A stretch of 64,000 nt of DNA from the NCBI RefSeq assembly GCF_000819885.1, contig NZ_CDBO01000011.1:99893-163892 (forward strand), in the 5' to 3' direction. The DNA is from Aeromonas fluvialis. GTDB lineage: Bacteria; Pseudomonadota; Gammaproteobacteria; Enterobacterales; Aeromonadaceae. The first letter of the stretch is position 1. Each line of letters starts with the position of its first letter. Under the pieces are notes generated by a model, which saw only the letters and a list, made by a program, of their open reading frames with translations, made no database searches and was not told the DNA's origin. The translations under genes were made by a program, and so were the position numbers. Positions 1 through 9,740 of the stretch are shown in pieces.

Positions 1-368
1 GGTTCGAAGCCGGCGAAAGCGCCATAGAGTTGCGGCTCCAGCGCCAGTTGCGCCTTGAGCAGATCGGTCGTTTGCTGGCGATCCAGCGGCAGCTTGCCCT
101 GTTGCTGCAGGGCGAGGGCGCTGGCCATCTGCTGGGTATAGGAGAGCCCCTTTTGCAGCAGCTGGGTGATGGTAGCCGCCTCGGCGCGGGCATTGGCGCT
201 GACCTTCTGCCATGCCTCCTGCTGCAGTGCTTCACGGCTGGAGCTGATGGTCAGTTGTTGGGTTTGTTGGCCGGAGTATTGGTTGAGCAGGATCAGGATG
301 ACCAGGGCTACTGTCATGGCGATCCCGGCCATCACTAGAATGCGATTCTGGATAGAACGGAACTGCAT
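1..368 (-). CDS. Methyl-accepting chemotaxis protein, N-terminal part (cut by window edge)
   Basis: The reading frame starts at the ATG complementary to 366-368 and runs off the left edge, giving 122 residues. After a short basic N terminus there is a hydrophobic segment (about residues 10-27, AGIAMTVALVILILL). A Gln/Ala-rich, helical presumed periplasmic region follows, with the sequence NARAEAATITQLL. This is the layout of a chemoreceptor: one transmembrane helix, then a ligand-sensing domain, with the HAMP and signalling domains beyond the window. Family assignment rests on this N-terminal pattern only. The ligand cannot be predicted. Confidence 0.72.
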   Translation of the reverse strand, partial: MQFRSIQNRILVMAGIAMTVALVILILLNQYSGQQTQQLTISSSREALQQEAWQKVSANARAEAATITQLLQKGLSYTQQMASALALQQQGKLPLDRQQTTDLLKAQLALEPQLYGAFAGFE

Positions 369-642
369 CGTCTCTTCCTTGTTCGTGAAAAATATGGTAA
401 GCGCTATGTGGCTATCGACCGGAGGAGGCAGTTCTCCAGCGTTGTGTAGAGCACATTGGAAACAGCGCTTCTGTTTTGCGATTCTCCTCAAATATCAGGT
501 GATAGATGAAGATGGTGACAGCTTTAATCCTCCTCTTTAGCCCGCAATGGCCTCATGGTTTTCCCATCCGCGATGGTCGGTGCTAAAATGCGACGGTTTT
601 TTCTAACGAATTGGCCCAAGGCCCTCTACACAAGGCTTAAAG

Positions 643-2058
643 ATGAAAGTCAAAACCCGTTTTGCTCCCAGCCCGACCGGCTTTTTGCATGTCGGCGGTG
701 CCCGTACCGCACTCTATTCCTGGTTGTTTGCAAAGAGCCAGGACGGCGAGTTCGTGCTGCGTATCGAGGATACCGACCTGGAACGTTCCACTCAAGAGGC
801 GATCGACGCCATCATTGAGGGCATGGAATGGCTGGAGCTGAACTGGGATGAGGGCCCCTACTACCAGACCAAGCGCTTCGATCGCTACAACGTTCTGATC
901 GACGAGATGCTGGCAGATGGCCGCGCCTACAAATGCTACTGCTCCAAGGAGCGGCTGGAAGCGCTGCGCGAAGGTCAGATGGCCAACGGCGAGAAGCCCC
1001 GCTATGACGGCAAGTGCCGCGACCACGCCCACGATCACCCGGCCGATGCGCCCCACGTCATCCGCTTCCGCAACCCGACCGAAGGTTCCGTGGTGTTTGA
1101 TGACCACGTCCGTGGCCGCATCGAGTTCGCCAACACCGAGCTGGACGATCTGATCATCCGCCGTACCGACGGCGCGCCGACCTACAACTTCTGCGTGGTG
1201 GTCGATGACTGGGATATGGCGATCACCCACGTGGTGCGTGGCGAAGACCACATCAACAACACCCCGCGTCAGATCAACATCTACAAGGCCCTGAACGCCC
1301 CCGTGCCGGAGTTTGCCCACGTCTCCATGATCTTGGGTGATGACGGCGCCAAGCTCTCCAAGCGTCACGGTGCCGTCTCCGTCATGCAGTACCGCGACGA
1401 CGGCTACCTGCCGGAAGCGCTGCTGAACTATCTGGTGCGTCTGGGCTGGTCCCACGGCGATCAGGAGATCTTCAGCCTCGACGAGATGATCAAGCTGTTC
1501 AGTCTGGATGCCATCTCCAAGTCCGCCTCCGCCTTCAATACCGACAAGCTACTGTGGTTGAACAACCACTACATGCGCACTCTGGATCCGGCCTATGTGG
1601 CCCAGCATCTGGCTTGGCACATGGAAAGCCAGCAGATCGACACCAGCAATGGCCCGGTGCTGGCCGACGTGGTCACCCTGCTGGCGGAGCGCTGCAACAC
1701 CCTGGTCGAGATGGCCGCTCAGAGCCGCTACCTGTTCGAAGATTTTGAGGCGATCGACGAAGCGGCTGCCAAGAAGCACCTGCGTGGCGTCGCAGCCGAG
1801 CCGCTCACCCTGGCCAAAGCCAAGCTGGCTGCACTGGATACTTGGACTACCGAAGCACTGCACGAGCTGATTGAGGCGACTGCCGCCGAACTGGGTCTGG
1901 GCATGGGCAAAGTCGGCATGCCGCTGCGCGTGGCGGTGACCGGGTTGGGTCAGTCCCCCGGCATCGACGCCGTGATGGTGCTGGTCGGCAAAGAGCGGGT
2001 ACTGGCTCGAATTGATCGCGCACTGGCCTACATCGAAGCCCGCATGGCTGCCGAGTAA
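643..2058 (+). CDS. gltX: Glutamyl-tRNA synthetase
   Basis: Class I aminoacyl-tRNA synthetase that charges tRNA-Glu with glutamate in the cytoplasm. The 471-residue product has the normal bacterial length. The HIGH-type ATP motif appears near residue 10-20 as [11 protein letters not shown], and the KMSKS-type loop near residue 237 as KLSKRHG. The IEDTD motif of the GlnRS/GluRS family follows the first motif. An AAGG ribosome-binding site lies 7 bases before the ATG. The gene stands alone between two chemoreceptor genes read from the other strand and ends at a strong hairpin terminator. Confidence 0.97.
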   Translation: MKVKTRFAPSPTGFLHVGGARTALYSWLFAKSQDGEFVLRIEDTDLERSTQEAIDAIIEGMEWLELNWDEGPYYQTKRFDRYNVLIDEMLADGRAYKCYCSKERLEALREGQMANGEKPRYDGKCRDHAHDHPADAPHVIRFRNPTEGSVVFDDHVRGRIEFANTELDDLIIRRTDGAPTYNFCVVVDDWDMAITHVVRGEDHINNTPRQINIYKALNAPVPEFAHVSMILGDDGAKLSKRHGAVSVMQYRDDGYLPEALLNYLVRLGWSHGDQEIFSLDEMIKLFSLDAISKSASAFNTDKLLWLNNHYMRTLDPAYVAQHLAWHMESQQIDTSNGPVLADVVTLLAERCNTLVEMAAQSRYLFEDFEAIDEAAAKKHLRGVAAEPLTLAKAKLAALDTWTTEALHELIEATAAELGLGMGKVGMPLRVAVTGLGQSPGIDAVMVLVGKERVLARIDRALAYIEARMAAE

Positions 2059-2113
2059 GTTTTGCTGATGTTGCAGGTGAGGGAATAACCCTGTTCTGCT
2101 AGATGCTAAATAG

Positions 2114-2147
2114 AAAAAATCCGAAACCACTGGTTTCGGATTTTTTT
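2114..2147. terminator. Bidirectional intrinsic terminator between gltX and the chemoreceptor gene
   Basis: A perfect stem (AAAATCCGAAACCA pairing with TGGTTTCGGATTTT) is flanked by an A-run on the left and a T-run on the right. It can therefore stop transcription of gltX from the left and of the converging chemoreceptor gene from the right. Confidence 0.85.
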
Positions 2148-2206
2148 ATGGCCGGGATCGGCGGGGACAGGGCACAACGGCGGTCATACCCGACCAGAGC
2201 GACTTG

Positions 2207-3457
2207 TCAGGCGATCTTGAAGGACTGGATCTGGCTGTCGAGTTCCTTGCTGTGCTGCTCCACCAGCTCGGAGGCCTCTTGCAGCTCGCGCAGCACTACG
2301 ACGGAGCCTTCGGCGATCTGCTTGACCTGTTCCAGATTGCCGCGCATCTCTTCGGCGACCGAGCTCTGCTGCTCTGAGGCTGCGGCGATGTGGCGGTTCA
2401 TGTCGGCTACCCCCTGCACCCGCTGCACTATGGTAGCGAGTTGGGTGCCAGCCTGGGTGACCTGTTCCACCCCCTTGTCGGCTTGGCGCACGCTCTGGGC
2501 CATCAGCTCGGCGGCCTGACCGGCATTGCCTTGCAACTGTTCGATCATCTTCTGGATCTCGACGGTCGCGGCCTGAGCCCGGTTGGCCAGCTCGCGTACT
2601 TCGGAGGCGACTACCGCAAAACCGCGACCCGCTTCACCGGCCCGGGCCGCTTCGATAGCGGCGTTCAGCGCCAGCAAATTGGTCTGCTCCGAGATGCCGC
2701 GAATGGTGTCGACCACAGAGCCAATGCGCTCGACCCCCTGCTCCACCTCGTTGACCACGGTGGCGGAGCGTTGGATGTTGCCGGAGAGGGTATCGATGGT
2801 GCTGACGGTATCGGCGACGCAGCGGCTCCCCGCTTCTGCCAGCTGGCTGGTTTCGGCGGTGGCGTGAGAGGCCTGATCCGCATGGGCGGCCACTTCGCGA
2901 ATGGCGCCGACCATCTGGCTCATGGCGCTGGCCAGCTGTTCGATCTGGGTGAACTCTTCGTTGATCGCTTCGTTGGCCTCTTCCATGCAGAGGGTCACCT
3001 GGGAGGCGATGTCGTTGAGCTCCTTGCAGGCGGCGCGCTGGTTGCCAAATACTGCTTTGAGGTTCTCCTGCGAGTGTGAGACCGCCTTGGCGATGTCACC
3101 GAATTCGTCACGAGACTTGAGCAGTACCTTGTGGCTGAGGTCCCGCTTGGCGAAGCGTTCCAGCAGGCCCACCAGATAGTGCACCTGCTTGACCATCAGG
3201 CGGGAGCCGGTGAGCAGCAGGATCACGAACAGCAGCCCCATGATGGCGGTCTCCATCAGGCTGCTCCAGAGCAGGCGGTCGGCAATGGCATTGGCTTTGT
3301 CCGGATCAAACCCTTCACTGAGCAGGGTGGTCTCCAGATTGCTGGTATCAAACCAGAGTTTGGCCAGTAGCAAAATGGTACTGACCACCATCAGCAACAC
3401 CACTTTCGGTACCAGCCGAACGTTGCTCATCCGCTTCTCCAGCAGGTTCAGCTGCAT
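2207..3457 (-). CDS. Methyl-accepting chemotaxis protein
   Basis: Chemoreceptor of 416 residues that signals to CheA/CheW at the inner membrane. Two hydrophobic segments (about residues 15-35 and 70-90) enclose only about 35 residues, so the periplasmic part is tiny. A HAMP-like linker follows, then the long helical signalling domain. The hairpin tip of the signalling domain reads [20 protein letters not shown], the hallmark of the family. I chose the start at 3457 because AAGGAG lies 8 bases upstream; an in-frame upstream start (3511) lacks this. With so small a sensor domain it may detect energy state or membrane signals, which is inference. Confidence 0.93.
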   Translation of the reverse strand: MQLNLLEKRMSNVRLVPKVVLLMVVSTILLLAKLWFDTSNLETTLLSEGFDPDKANAIADRLLWSSLMETAIMGLLFVILLLTGSRLMVKQVHYLVGLLERFAKRDLSHKVLLKSRDEFGDIAKAVSHSQENLKAVFGNQRAACKELNDIASQVTLCMEEANEAINEEFTQIEQLASAMSQMVGAIREVAAHADQASHATAETSQLAEAGSRCVADTVSTIDTLSGNIQRSATVVNEVEQGVERIGSVVDTIRGISEQTNLLALNAAIEAARAGEAGRGFAVVASEVRELANRAQAATVEIQKMIEQLQGNAGQAAELMAQSVRQADKGVEQVTQAGTQLATIVQRVQGVADMNRHIAAASEQQSSVAEEMRGNLEQVKQIAEGSVVVLRELQEASELVEQHSKELDSQIQSFKIA

Positions 3458-3501
3458 CGTAAAATCTCCTTTGAACGTTGCTTTTTCCTTTGCCCTCAAG
3501 G

Positions 3502-3528
3502 CTATCGGCATTATCTTCTCTTTTATTA
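3502..3528 (-). promoter_or_regulatory. Candidate sigma-28 (FliA) flagellar promoter for the chemoreceptor gene
   Basis: On the minus strand the sequence reads TAAT, 15 bases, GCCGATAG. The FliA consensus is TAAA-N15-GCCGATAA, so the -10 matches 7 of 8 and the -35 matches 3 of 4 with exact spacing. It lies 45 bases before the chemoreceptor start, where a flagellar-class promoter is expected. Confidence 0.6.
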
Positions 3529-3558
3529 ATTTGCACTGTGCTTAAAGTTGGAAAATGT

Positions 3559-4308
3559 ATGCGACATCACTTAACTCATCTGCGGGCGATGGATTTGCTG
3601 ATGGCATTTCTGTCGATTGTCTCGGTTGTGCTGGTGACGGCCCGCTGGTGGGGCAATGAGAGCCTGACGCCACAGACCCTGCAGCTCTTCTATGACCTGG
3701 ACAGCCTGATCTGTTACTTCTTTCTTGCCCACTTTGCTTATGGCTGGATCCGGGCTCCCGATCGCAAGGCGTTCTTCAGGGCTAACTGGATCTATCTGCC
3801 TGGCAGCCTGCCGATGGTGGAGCAACTGCGCTGGGCCCGTTTGCTGCAACTGTGGCGGGTTTATCAACTGTTCAAGGCGAACCCGGATCTCTGGGCCATG
3901 TTCCGTCGCGAGCGCAACGAGACCACCCTCTCCGGCATTCTGTTTTTATTCTTTCTGTTGCTGGGGGTGGGTTCCGGCGTCATGTACTGGATTGAGTCAG
4001 GCCAGCCCGGCAGCCAGATTGAGACACCCTATGACGCGTTCTGGTGGACGCTGGTGACCCTCTCGACAGTGGGTTACGGCGATCTGGTGCCCAAGACCGA
4101 GGAGGGTCGTTTTATTGCCAGCCTGCTGATCCTGTTCGGGGTTGGCCTGTTTGGTGCCATCAGCGGTTTTATGGCCAGCATCTTTTTGCAGCCGGACAAG
4201 GAGAGTGAGGCCGACAAGTGGCGTCATCACTACAACAACCAGCAAGAGGAGCTGCTGCGGGAGATCCGTGCCCTGCGCAGCGAGGTGCGGGAGTTGAAAG
4301 ACAAGTGA
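3559..4308 (+). CDS. Ion channel of the two-pore-helix (Ion_trans_2) family, probably potassium
   Basis: Inner-membrane protein of 249 residues with about four hydrophobic segments. The potassium-channel selectivity filter TVGYGD is present between the last two, near residue 173. An arginine-bearing helix (WARLLQLWRVYQLF) sits where a voltage sensor S4 would be. The C terminus is a charged coiled coil (about residues 215-249). The start at 3559 is the first ATG that gives a short N terminus before the first membrane helix; the ribosome-binding site is poor and an upstream in-frame start at 3478 is possible. Transport of K+ is inferred from the filter. Confidence 0.82.
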   Translation: MRHHLTHLRAMDLLMAFLSIVSVVLVTARWWGNESLTPQTLQLFYDLDSLICYFFLAHFAYGWIRAPDRKAFFRANWIYLPGSLPMVEQLRWARLLQLWRVYQLFKANPDLWAMFRRERNETTLSGILFLFFLLLGVGSGVMYWIESGQPGSQIETPYDAFWWTLVTLSTVGYGDLVPKTEEGRFIASLLILFGVGLFGAISGFMASIFLQPDKESEADKWRHHYNNQQEELLREIRALRSEVRELKDK

Positions 4309-4454
4309 GGCTGCGGGCGGGCCAGTTGTGAGGTGACTCGCAACGCTGCCCCCTTTATCCGGGAGGCGCTGCTTTTTCTTTGCTTGTCCTTTAGCCTGCT
4401 GGCGGCTTAACATTCATCCTCTTGTCCAAACCTGAAAAAGAGAACCGATCGACC

Positions 4455-5060
4455 ATGCGCGCCCTTCTCGGGATTTTGATCTGCTTGTGTGCCCAACAGG
4501 CACTGGCCGATACCCGTTATGTTTCAGACAACATCTTTACCTATATCCACAATGGTCCGGGTACCCAGTACCGGATCCTTGGCAGCGTCAAGGCTGGTGA
4601 ACCGCTGGAGGTGAAGGCGGTGAACGGTGAGGCCGGTTTCACCCAGGTGGTGGATGGGCGTGGCCGCGAAGGGTGGATAAAAAGCAATGAACTGCAGAGT
4701 GAGCCCAGCTTGCGTGAGCGGCTCCCTCAGGTAGAAAAGGAGCGTGATGAGCTTAAAGATCGCCTGCAAAACCTCAACGGTGACAACGAGAAACGTTTCA
4801 CCGAGAAGGACGGTCAGATCGCGGCCCAGAGCAAGGAGATTGACGCCCTCAAGGTCCAGCTAGCCAGCCAGAGCGAGGAGATGCGCTCACTAAAGGAGCA
4901 GAATGAGGCCCTCACCCAGAGCTATGACAACCAGGAACACGATATGCAGATGGACTGGTTTATCCGTGGTGGCGCCATGGTAGGAGCCGGTATCCTGCTT
5001 GGCATCCTGTTGCCCATGCTGCCCCGTCGTCGCAGTCGCGGCGATCGCTGGATGAACTGA
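4455..5060 (+). CDS. SH3-domain, coiled-coil, C-terminally anchored envelope protein (YgiM-like)
   Basis: A 201-residue product with a cleavable signal peptide (MRALLGILICLCAQQALA), then a bacterial SH3 domain (about residues 20-85). A long coiled coil follows (about 90-160), and the protein ends in a single membrane helix with a basic tail (RRRSRGDRW). This domain order matches E. coli YgiM and the TIGR04211 family. SH3b domains often bind cell-wall peptides; the function here is unproven. I used the internal ATG at 4455 rather than 4422 because it gives a standard signal peptide. Confidence 0.8.
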   Translation: MRALLGILICLCAQQALADTRYVSDNIFTYIHNGPGTQYRILGSVKAGEPLEVKAVNGEAGFTQVVDGRGREGWIKSNELQSEPSLRERLPQVEKERDELKDRLQNLNGDNEKRFTEKDGQIAAQSKEIDALKVQLASQSEEMRSLKEQNEALTQSYDNQEHDMQMDWFIRGGAMVGAGILLGILLPMLPRRRSRGDRWMN

Positions 5061-5081
5061 TCTCACCGGTCAGCATGAATG

Positions 5082-5113
5082 GAAGGGTCGCCGTGGCGAC
5101 CCTTCTTCTTTTT
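5082..5113 (+). terminator. Intrinsic terminator after the SH3-domain gene
   Basis: An 11-bp perfect stem (GAAGGGTCGCC with GGCGACCCTTC) is followed by TTCTTTTTAT. Confidence 0.85.
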
Positions 5114-5179
5114 ATCTGCGTCTTGCCCGTGCCGGTTGCTGCTGCCTGTGCCCGGATAGCGGAAGGTATCGACACGATA

Positions 5180-5316
5180 TCGTATACAAAATGATGCCGA
5201 TCTGCCCTCGTTACAGCCAGCAAGGGGACTCTAGGAGGGAGTCTGGTGCTGAAATAGCGATGCTTGTTAAAGCTTGGCAACAATTTCATTTCATATATGG
5301 TGCAATATTGTATACA
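5180..5316 (+). promoter_or_regulatory. putA upstream region with two GTATAC operator-like sites
   Basis: The 324-base gap before putA contains no gene. It carries two copies of a palindromic element, TCGTATACA at 5180-5188 and TTGTATACA at 5308-5316, 128 bases apart. GntR-family regulators of the FadR type often bind TTGTATACAA-like palindromes. The region between the copies is AT-rich near 5270-5310 and could hold the promoter. The regulator itself is not identified. Confidence 0.35.
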
Positions 5317-5384
5317 TTGTCGGCGTTTCGGCGGCGCGTCCGCCTTTGTCGATATCAGCCCTCGGGCGTACAGGAAGACCCCCT

Positions 5385-8300
5385 ATGTTCAAAGCTACCC
5401 AAGTGCTTGCCGCTGACTATGTTCCCTCCGATCTGGCCGCCCTGCGCGAAGCCATCACCCAGAACTACGTGGTGGATGAAAATGCCTATCTGGCCGAGCT
5501 GTCGGCCATGCTGCCTGGGGATGGCGCTTCGCTGGAGCGGGTGACCCAGCGTGCCCGTACCCTGGTGACCAAGGTGCGCAAGGAGAGCGGCTCCGGTGAC
5601 GGTATCGACGCCTTCCTGCAGGAGTACAGCCTGGATACCCAGGAGGGGATCATCCTGATGTGTCTGGCCGAGGCGCTGCTGCGCATTCCCGATGCCGAGA
5701 CCGCCGATGCCCTGATCAAGGACAAGCTCTCAGGCGCCAACTGGTCGTCCCATTTTCGCAAGAGCGACTCCACCCTGGTCAACGCCTCCACCTGGGGGCT
5801 GATGCTGACCGGCAAGATCATCAAGCTGGACAAGAAGCTCGACGGCAACCCGGCCAACCTGCTGGGTCGCATGGTCAATAAGCTGGGGGAGCCGGTGGTG
5901 CGCTCCGCCATGTACGCCGCCATGAAGATCATGGGCAAGCAGTTCGTGCTGGGTCGCGACATGAAAGAGGCGCTCAAGGCGAGCCGCAAATCCCGCGAGC
6001 TGGGCTACACCCACACCTACGACATGCTGGGTGAGTCGGCGCTGACCATGCAGGATGCCGACAAGTATCTGATCGATTACCGCCACGCCATCGAGGCGGT
6101 GGGCAACGAGCGGATCAGCGACGGCGGCCCGGCCCCCTCCATCTCCATCAAGCTGTCTGCGCTGCATCCGCGCTATGACGTGGCCAACCGCGAACGGGTG
6201 CTCGGCGAAATGTGCGAGCGGCTGGTGGGGTTGGTGCGTCTGGCCCGCGACAAGGATGTGGCCATCAGCATCGATGCCGAGGAGATGGACAGACTCGAGC
6301 TGTCGCTGGACTTGTTCGAGCAGCTCTACCGCTCCGATGCCAACCGTGGCTGGGGCAAACTCGGCATGGTGGTGCAGGCCTACTCCAAGCGCGCCCTGCC
6401 GGTACTGTGTTGGCTCACCGTGCTGGCCCGCGAGCAGGGTGACCTTATCCCGGTGCGACTGGTGAAGGGGGCGTACTGGGACAGCGAGCTGAAATATGCC
6501 CAGCAGGCGGGCCTGCCCGGCTACCCGCTGTTTACCCGCAAGGCGGGTACCGATATCTCCTACCTCGCCTGCGCTCGTTACCTGCTGAGCGAGCCGACCC
6601 GCGGCTTTATCGCCCCCCAGTTCGCCACCCACAACGCCAATACCGTGGTCAGCATTCTGGAGATGGCGGGTGATCGCCAGTTTGAATTCCAGCGCCTGCA
6701 TGGCATGGGGGAGGAGCTGCACAACGCGGTGCTGAGCGACAATCCCGGCCTGCACTGCCGCATCTATGCGCCGGTCGGTGCCCACAAGGATCTGCTGCCC
6801 TATCTGGTGCGCCGCCTGCTGGAGAACGGGGCCAACACCTCCTTCGTCCACAAGCTGGTGGATCCCAACACCCCGGTGGATTCGCTGGCCGAGCACCCGT
6901 TGCGTACCCTCAAGCGTTACTCCGGCTTTGCCAACGACCGTATTCCTCAGCCGGTGAATCTCTTCAGCGACCGCAAGAACTCCAGCGGCGTCAATATGAA
7001 CATCCTCTCCATCCAGCGCCCCTTCTTCGCCCGCTTGAAAGAGCTGGAGAGCAAGCAGTGGCTGGCGGGCCCCATCGTTGATGGGGAGACCCTCAAGCGC
7101 AGCGAAGCCCGCGTAGTGTTGAGCCCGCAGGATGTGAGCCTGACTGTCGGCAAGATCCACTGGGCCGACGAGCAGGCGGTGGAGCAGGCCTTGGCCTCGG
7201 CCCATGCCGCCTTCCCGCGCTGGCGCGAAACCCCGGTGAGCGAGCGTGCCGCCGCGCTGGAGAAGCTGGCAGATCTGCTGGAGGCGAACCGCGAGCAGTT
7301 CGTCTCCCTCTGTACTCGCGAGGCGGGCAAGCTGCTGCAAGATGGCATCGACGAGGTGCGCGAGGCGGTCGATTTCTGTCGTTACTACGCGGTGCAGGCC
7401 CGCAGCCTGATGGGGCAGGCGACCCTGCTGCCGGGCTACACCGGCGAGCAGAACGAGCTGTTCCTGCAGGGGCGCGGGGTGTTTGTCTGCATCAGCCCGT
7501 GGAACTTCCCGCTGGCGATCTTCCTCGGCCAAATTGCTGCAGCACTGGCCACCGGCAACACCGTTATCGCCAAACCGGCGGAGCAGACCGGCCTTATCGC
7601 CTATCTGGCGGTGACTTTGGCCCATCAGGCCGGTATCCCGGGCGATGTGCTGCAACTGCTGCCCGGTGACGGCGCCACCGTGGGTGCCAAGCTGACGGCG
7701 GATCCACGCATCGGCGGCGTCTGCTTCACCGGCTCCACCGAGACCGCCAAACTGATCAATATGACCCTGGCCCAGCGCGATGGTGCCATCCTGCCGCTCA
7801 TCGCCGAGACCGGCGGTCAGAACGCCATGATTGTCGACTCAACCGCCCTGCCGGAGCAGGTGGTGCGCGACGTGGTGAGCGCTGCCTTCCAGAGCGCCGG
7901 TCAGCGCTGCTCGGCCCTGCGGGTGCTCTACCTGCAGGAGGAGATAGCCCCGCGGGTGCTGGAGATCCTCACCGGCGCCATGCAGGAGCTGAAAGTGGGC
8001 AATCCGGCCGAGCATAATACCGACGTCGGCCCGGTGATCGACGCCGATGCCAAGCTGGGGTTGGATGCCCATCTGGCCCGGATGATCCCGCGCGCTCGCC
8101 TGATTGCCCAGGCGCCGATGCCCGCCGCGACGATGGAAGGGCACTTTGTTCAACCGACCGCGCTGGAGATCGGCTCCATCCGCGAGCTGGCCAAGGAGCA
8201 GTTCGGCCCCATCCTGCACGTGGTGCGCTACGCCACCCGGGATCTGGACAAGGTGATCAGCGACATCAACGGCACCGGCTACGGCCTGACGCTGGGGATC

Positions 8301-8549
8301 CACAGCCGCAATGAATCCCACGCCGAGGAGCTGGCGAGCCGCATCAACGTGGGTAATGTCTACATCAACCGCAACCAGATCGGCGCCATGGTCGGGGTGC
8401 AGCCGTTCGGTGGCCAGGGGCTCTCCGGCACCGGCCCCAAGGCGGGTGGCCCCCACTATCTGAGTCGCTTCGTCACCGAGAAGACCCGCACCATCAACAC
8501 CACGGCGGTGGGTGGCAACGCCTCCCTGCTGGCGATGGGCGATGCCTGA
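5385..8549 (+). CDS. putA: Bifunctional proline dehydrogenase / P5C dehydrogenase (PutA) without DNA-binding domain
   Basis: Oxidises proline to glutamate in two steps, using FAD then NAD+. The 1,054-residue protein begins with the helical arm. The proline dehydrogenase barrel follows (about residues 200-520; motifs SIKLSALHPRY and RLVKGAYWD), then the aldehyde dehydrogenase domain (about 540-1040). The latter has the catalytic Cys842 in GQRCSAL and the general-base Glu in AETGG. E. coli PutA is about 1,320 residues with an N-terminal ribbon-helix-helix repressor domain; that domain and the C-terminal extension are both absent, so another regulator must control it. The start at 5385 has AGGAAG upstream, whereas the longer in-frame start at 5274 adds unrelated sequence. 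Confidence 0.95.
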   Translation: MFKATQVLAADYVPSDLAALREAITQNYVVDENAYLAELSAMLPGDGASLERVTQRARTLVTKVRKESGSGDGIDAFLQEYSLDTQEGIILMCLAEALLRIPDAETADALIKDKLSGANWSSHFRKSDSTLVNASTWGLMLTGKIIKLDKKLDGNPANLLGRMVNKLGEPVVRSAMYAAMKIMGKQFVLGRDMKEALKASRKSRELGYTHTYDMLGESALTMQDADKYLIDYRHAIEAVGNERISDGGPAPSISIKLSALHPRYDVANRERVLGEMCERLVGLVRLARDKDVAISIDAEEMDRLELSLDLFEQLYRSDANRGWGKLGMVVQAYSKRALPVLCWLTVLAREQGDLIPVRLVKGAYWDSELKYAQQAGLPGYPLFTRKAGTDISYLACARYLLSEPTRGFIAPQFATHNANTVVSILEMAGDRQFEFQRLHGMGEELHNAVLSDNPGLHCRIYAPVGAHKDLLPYLVRRLLENGANTSFVHKLVDPNTPVDSLAEHPLRTLKRYSGFANDRIPQPVNLFSDRKNSSGVNMNILSIQRPFFARLKELESKQWLAGPIVDGETLKRSEARVVLSPQDVSLTVGKIHWADEQAVEQALASAHAAFPRWRETPVSERAAALEKLADLLEANREQFVSLCTREAGKLLQDGIDEVREAVDFCRYYAVQARSLMGQATLLPGYTGEQNELFLQGRGVFVCISPWNFPLAIFLGQIAAALATGNTVIAKPAEQTGLIAYLAVTLAHQAGIPGDVLQLLPGDGATVGAKLTADPRIGGVCFTGSTETAKLINMTLAQRDGAILPLIAETGGQNAMIVDSTALPEQVVRDVVSAAFQSAGQRCSALRVLYLQEEIAPRVLEILTGAMQELKVGNPAEHNTDVGPVIDADAKLGLDAHLARMIPRARLIAQAPMPAATMEGHFVQPTALEIGSIRELAKEQFGPILHVVRYATRDLDKVISDINGTGYGLTLGIHSRNESHAEELASRINVGNVYINRNQIGAMVGVQPFGGQGLSGTGPKAGGPHYLSRFVTEKTRTINTTAVGGNASLLAMGDA

Positions 8550-8591
8550 TCCCCGCCGATAGAGGCCGGATACTGGATGCCGGATAACAGC

Positions 8592-8618
8592 GGGCCGCCT
8601 TCGGGCGGCCTCTTTTTT
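8592..8618 (+). terminator. Intrinsic terminator after putA
   Basis: The stem GGCCGCC-TTCG-GGCGGCC with a stable tetraloop is followed by TCTTTTTT. Confidence 0.88.
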
Positions 8619-8780
8619 GCCGGGCTCATCAATGTTGGCGAACAGTGCAATCGGCAGCAGCGGGGTCGTCAGCGACCCGTGCTGGTCGTAAGATGGGGGC
8701 CATCACGCGGCTTTTTCCCCTTGGCGGGCCCGCCGTAGTCTGGGTTTTGTTTAATTGGATTTAACGAGAGTGTTCATCTG

Positions 8781-9560
8781 ATGTCATTAACCGAACAAGC
8801 CCGCTGGTTCGTGCTGGGGGGCGATCATCTGGTACTGCTCGATCTGCAGGGTCAGGTGCCACAGGGAAGTAAGGCGTGCTTGCCTGCTACGCTGGCTGAC
8901 GCCCATTTCGAGCGTTTTGACGAGTGGCAGGGGCTGCCCAGCTATCTGCTCGATCTGGGGGTTGAGGCCGACACGAGCGCCATGAGCCCGCTGCGCCAGC
9001 TGATGGTGGCGGGGGACGAAGAGGGCTTTCGCCTCGCTGGCCGCGCCTGGCAGCTGGCTACCTTCCGCCGCACCCACAGTTTTTGCGGCGAGTGCGGCGC
9101 CCCCATGACCCCGAAGGTGGGGGAGTGGGCGCAGGTGTGCCACCAGGGTCACACGGCCTATCCGCGCATCTCCCCCTGCATTATCGTGGCAGTGCGCAAG
9201 GGGCCGGAGATCCTGCTGGCTGCCCATCGTCGTCACTATCAGGCGGACGATCCCATGTATACCGTGCTGGCCGGCTTTGTGGAGGCGGGGGAGAACCTCG
9301 AGCAGTGCGTGGCGCGGGAGGTGTTCGAGGAGAGCGGCATCCGGGTGCGCAATGTGCGCTATGTGGCGAGCCAGCCCTGGCCCTTCCCCCACAGCCTGAT
9401 GATGGGTTTTACCGCCGACTACGAGAGCGGCGAGATAATGGTGCAGGATGACGAACTGGTCGCTGCCGCTTTCTTTGCCGCCGACCGGCTGCCGCGCTTG
9501 CCACCCCACGGCACCATTGCCCGGCGCCTGATCGAATTGTCACTGGCTGGCGAGGGGTAA
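8781..9560 (+). CDS. nudC: NAD(+) diphosphatase / NAD-cap hydrolase NudC
   Basis: Nudix hydrolase that splits NAD(H) and removes NAD caps from RNA. It has 259 residues. The Nudix box GFVEAGENLEQCVAREVFEE is complete and the family signature SQPWPFPHS follows it. The zinc ribbon is unusual: the first CxxC (CGEC) and the third Cys are present, but the fourth ligand is not Cys (CHQGH instead of a CxxC). It sits directly upstream of hemE, as in E. coli. Confidence 0.95.
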   Translation: MSLTEQARWFVLGGDHLVLLDLQGQVPQGSKACLPATLADAHFERFDEWQGLPSYLLDLGVEADTSAMSPLRQLMVAGDEEGFRLAGRAWQLATFRRTHSFCGECGAPMTPKVGEWAQVCHQGHTAYPRISPCIIVAVRKGPEILLAAHRRHYQADDPMYTVLAGFVEAGENLEQCVAREVFEESGIRVRNVRYVASQPWPFPHSLMMGFTADYESGEIMVQDDELVAAAFFAADRLPRLPPHGTIARRLIELSLAGEG

Positions 9561-9606
9561 CGGCGCTTATCTTTTCGCCAACCTTTTTGCACTTCTTTTT
9601 AAAAAC

Positions 9607-9628
9607 GGGGCGCTCTGGTTTGCGCCCC
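9607..9628. terminator. Hairpin between nudC and hemE
   Basis: The stem GGGGCGC pairs with GCGCCCC. The T-run lies on the minus-strand side (GTTTTTAAAAAG) and is weak on the plus strand, so its role as a nudC terminator is uncertain. Confidence 0.4.
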
Positions 9629-9740
9629 TTCACATCTTTGCAACCGATCACCCATTTGCCACGTTTTGGGCAGTCCGCTTGACTGGGCAAAGTGGTATTA
9701 TGACCGCCATTTTATGCGTGATACGAACTCAGGAACTGGG

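Noticed and set aside
412-438. Possible FliA promoter for the first chemoreceptor (GTCGATAG)
   Set aside because: Only 6 of 8 in the -10 and no matching -35 at the right spacing.
5730-7655. 641-codon open frame on the minus strand opposite putA
   Set aside because: It mirrors the codon structure of the highly conserved putA gene, has a His/Gln/Leu-rich low-information composition and no ribosome-binding site; a GC-rich shadow frame.
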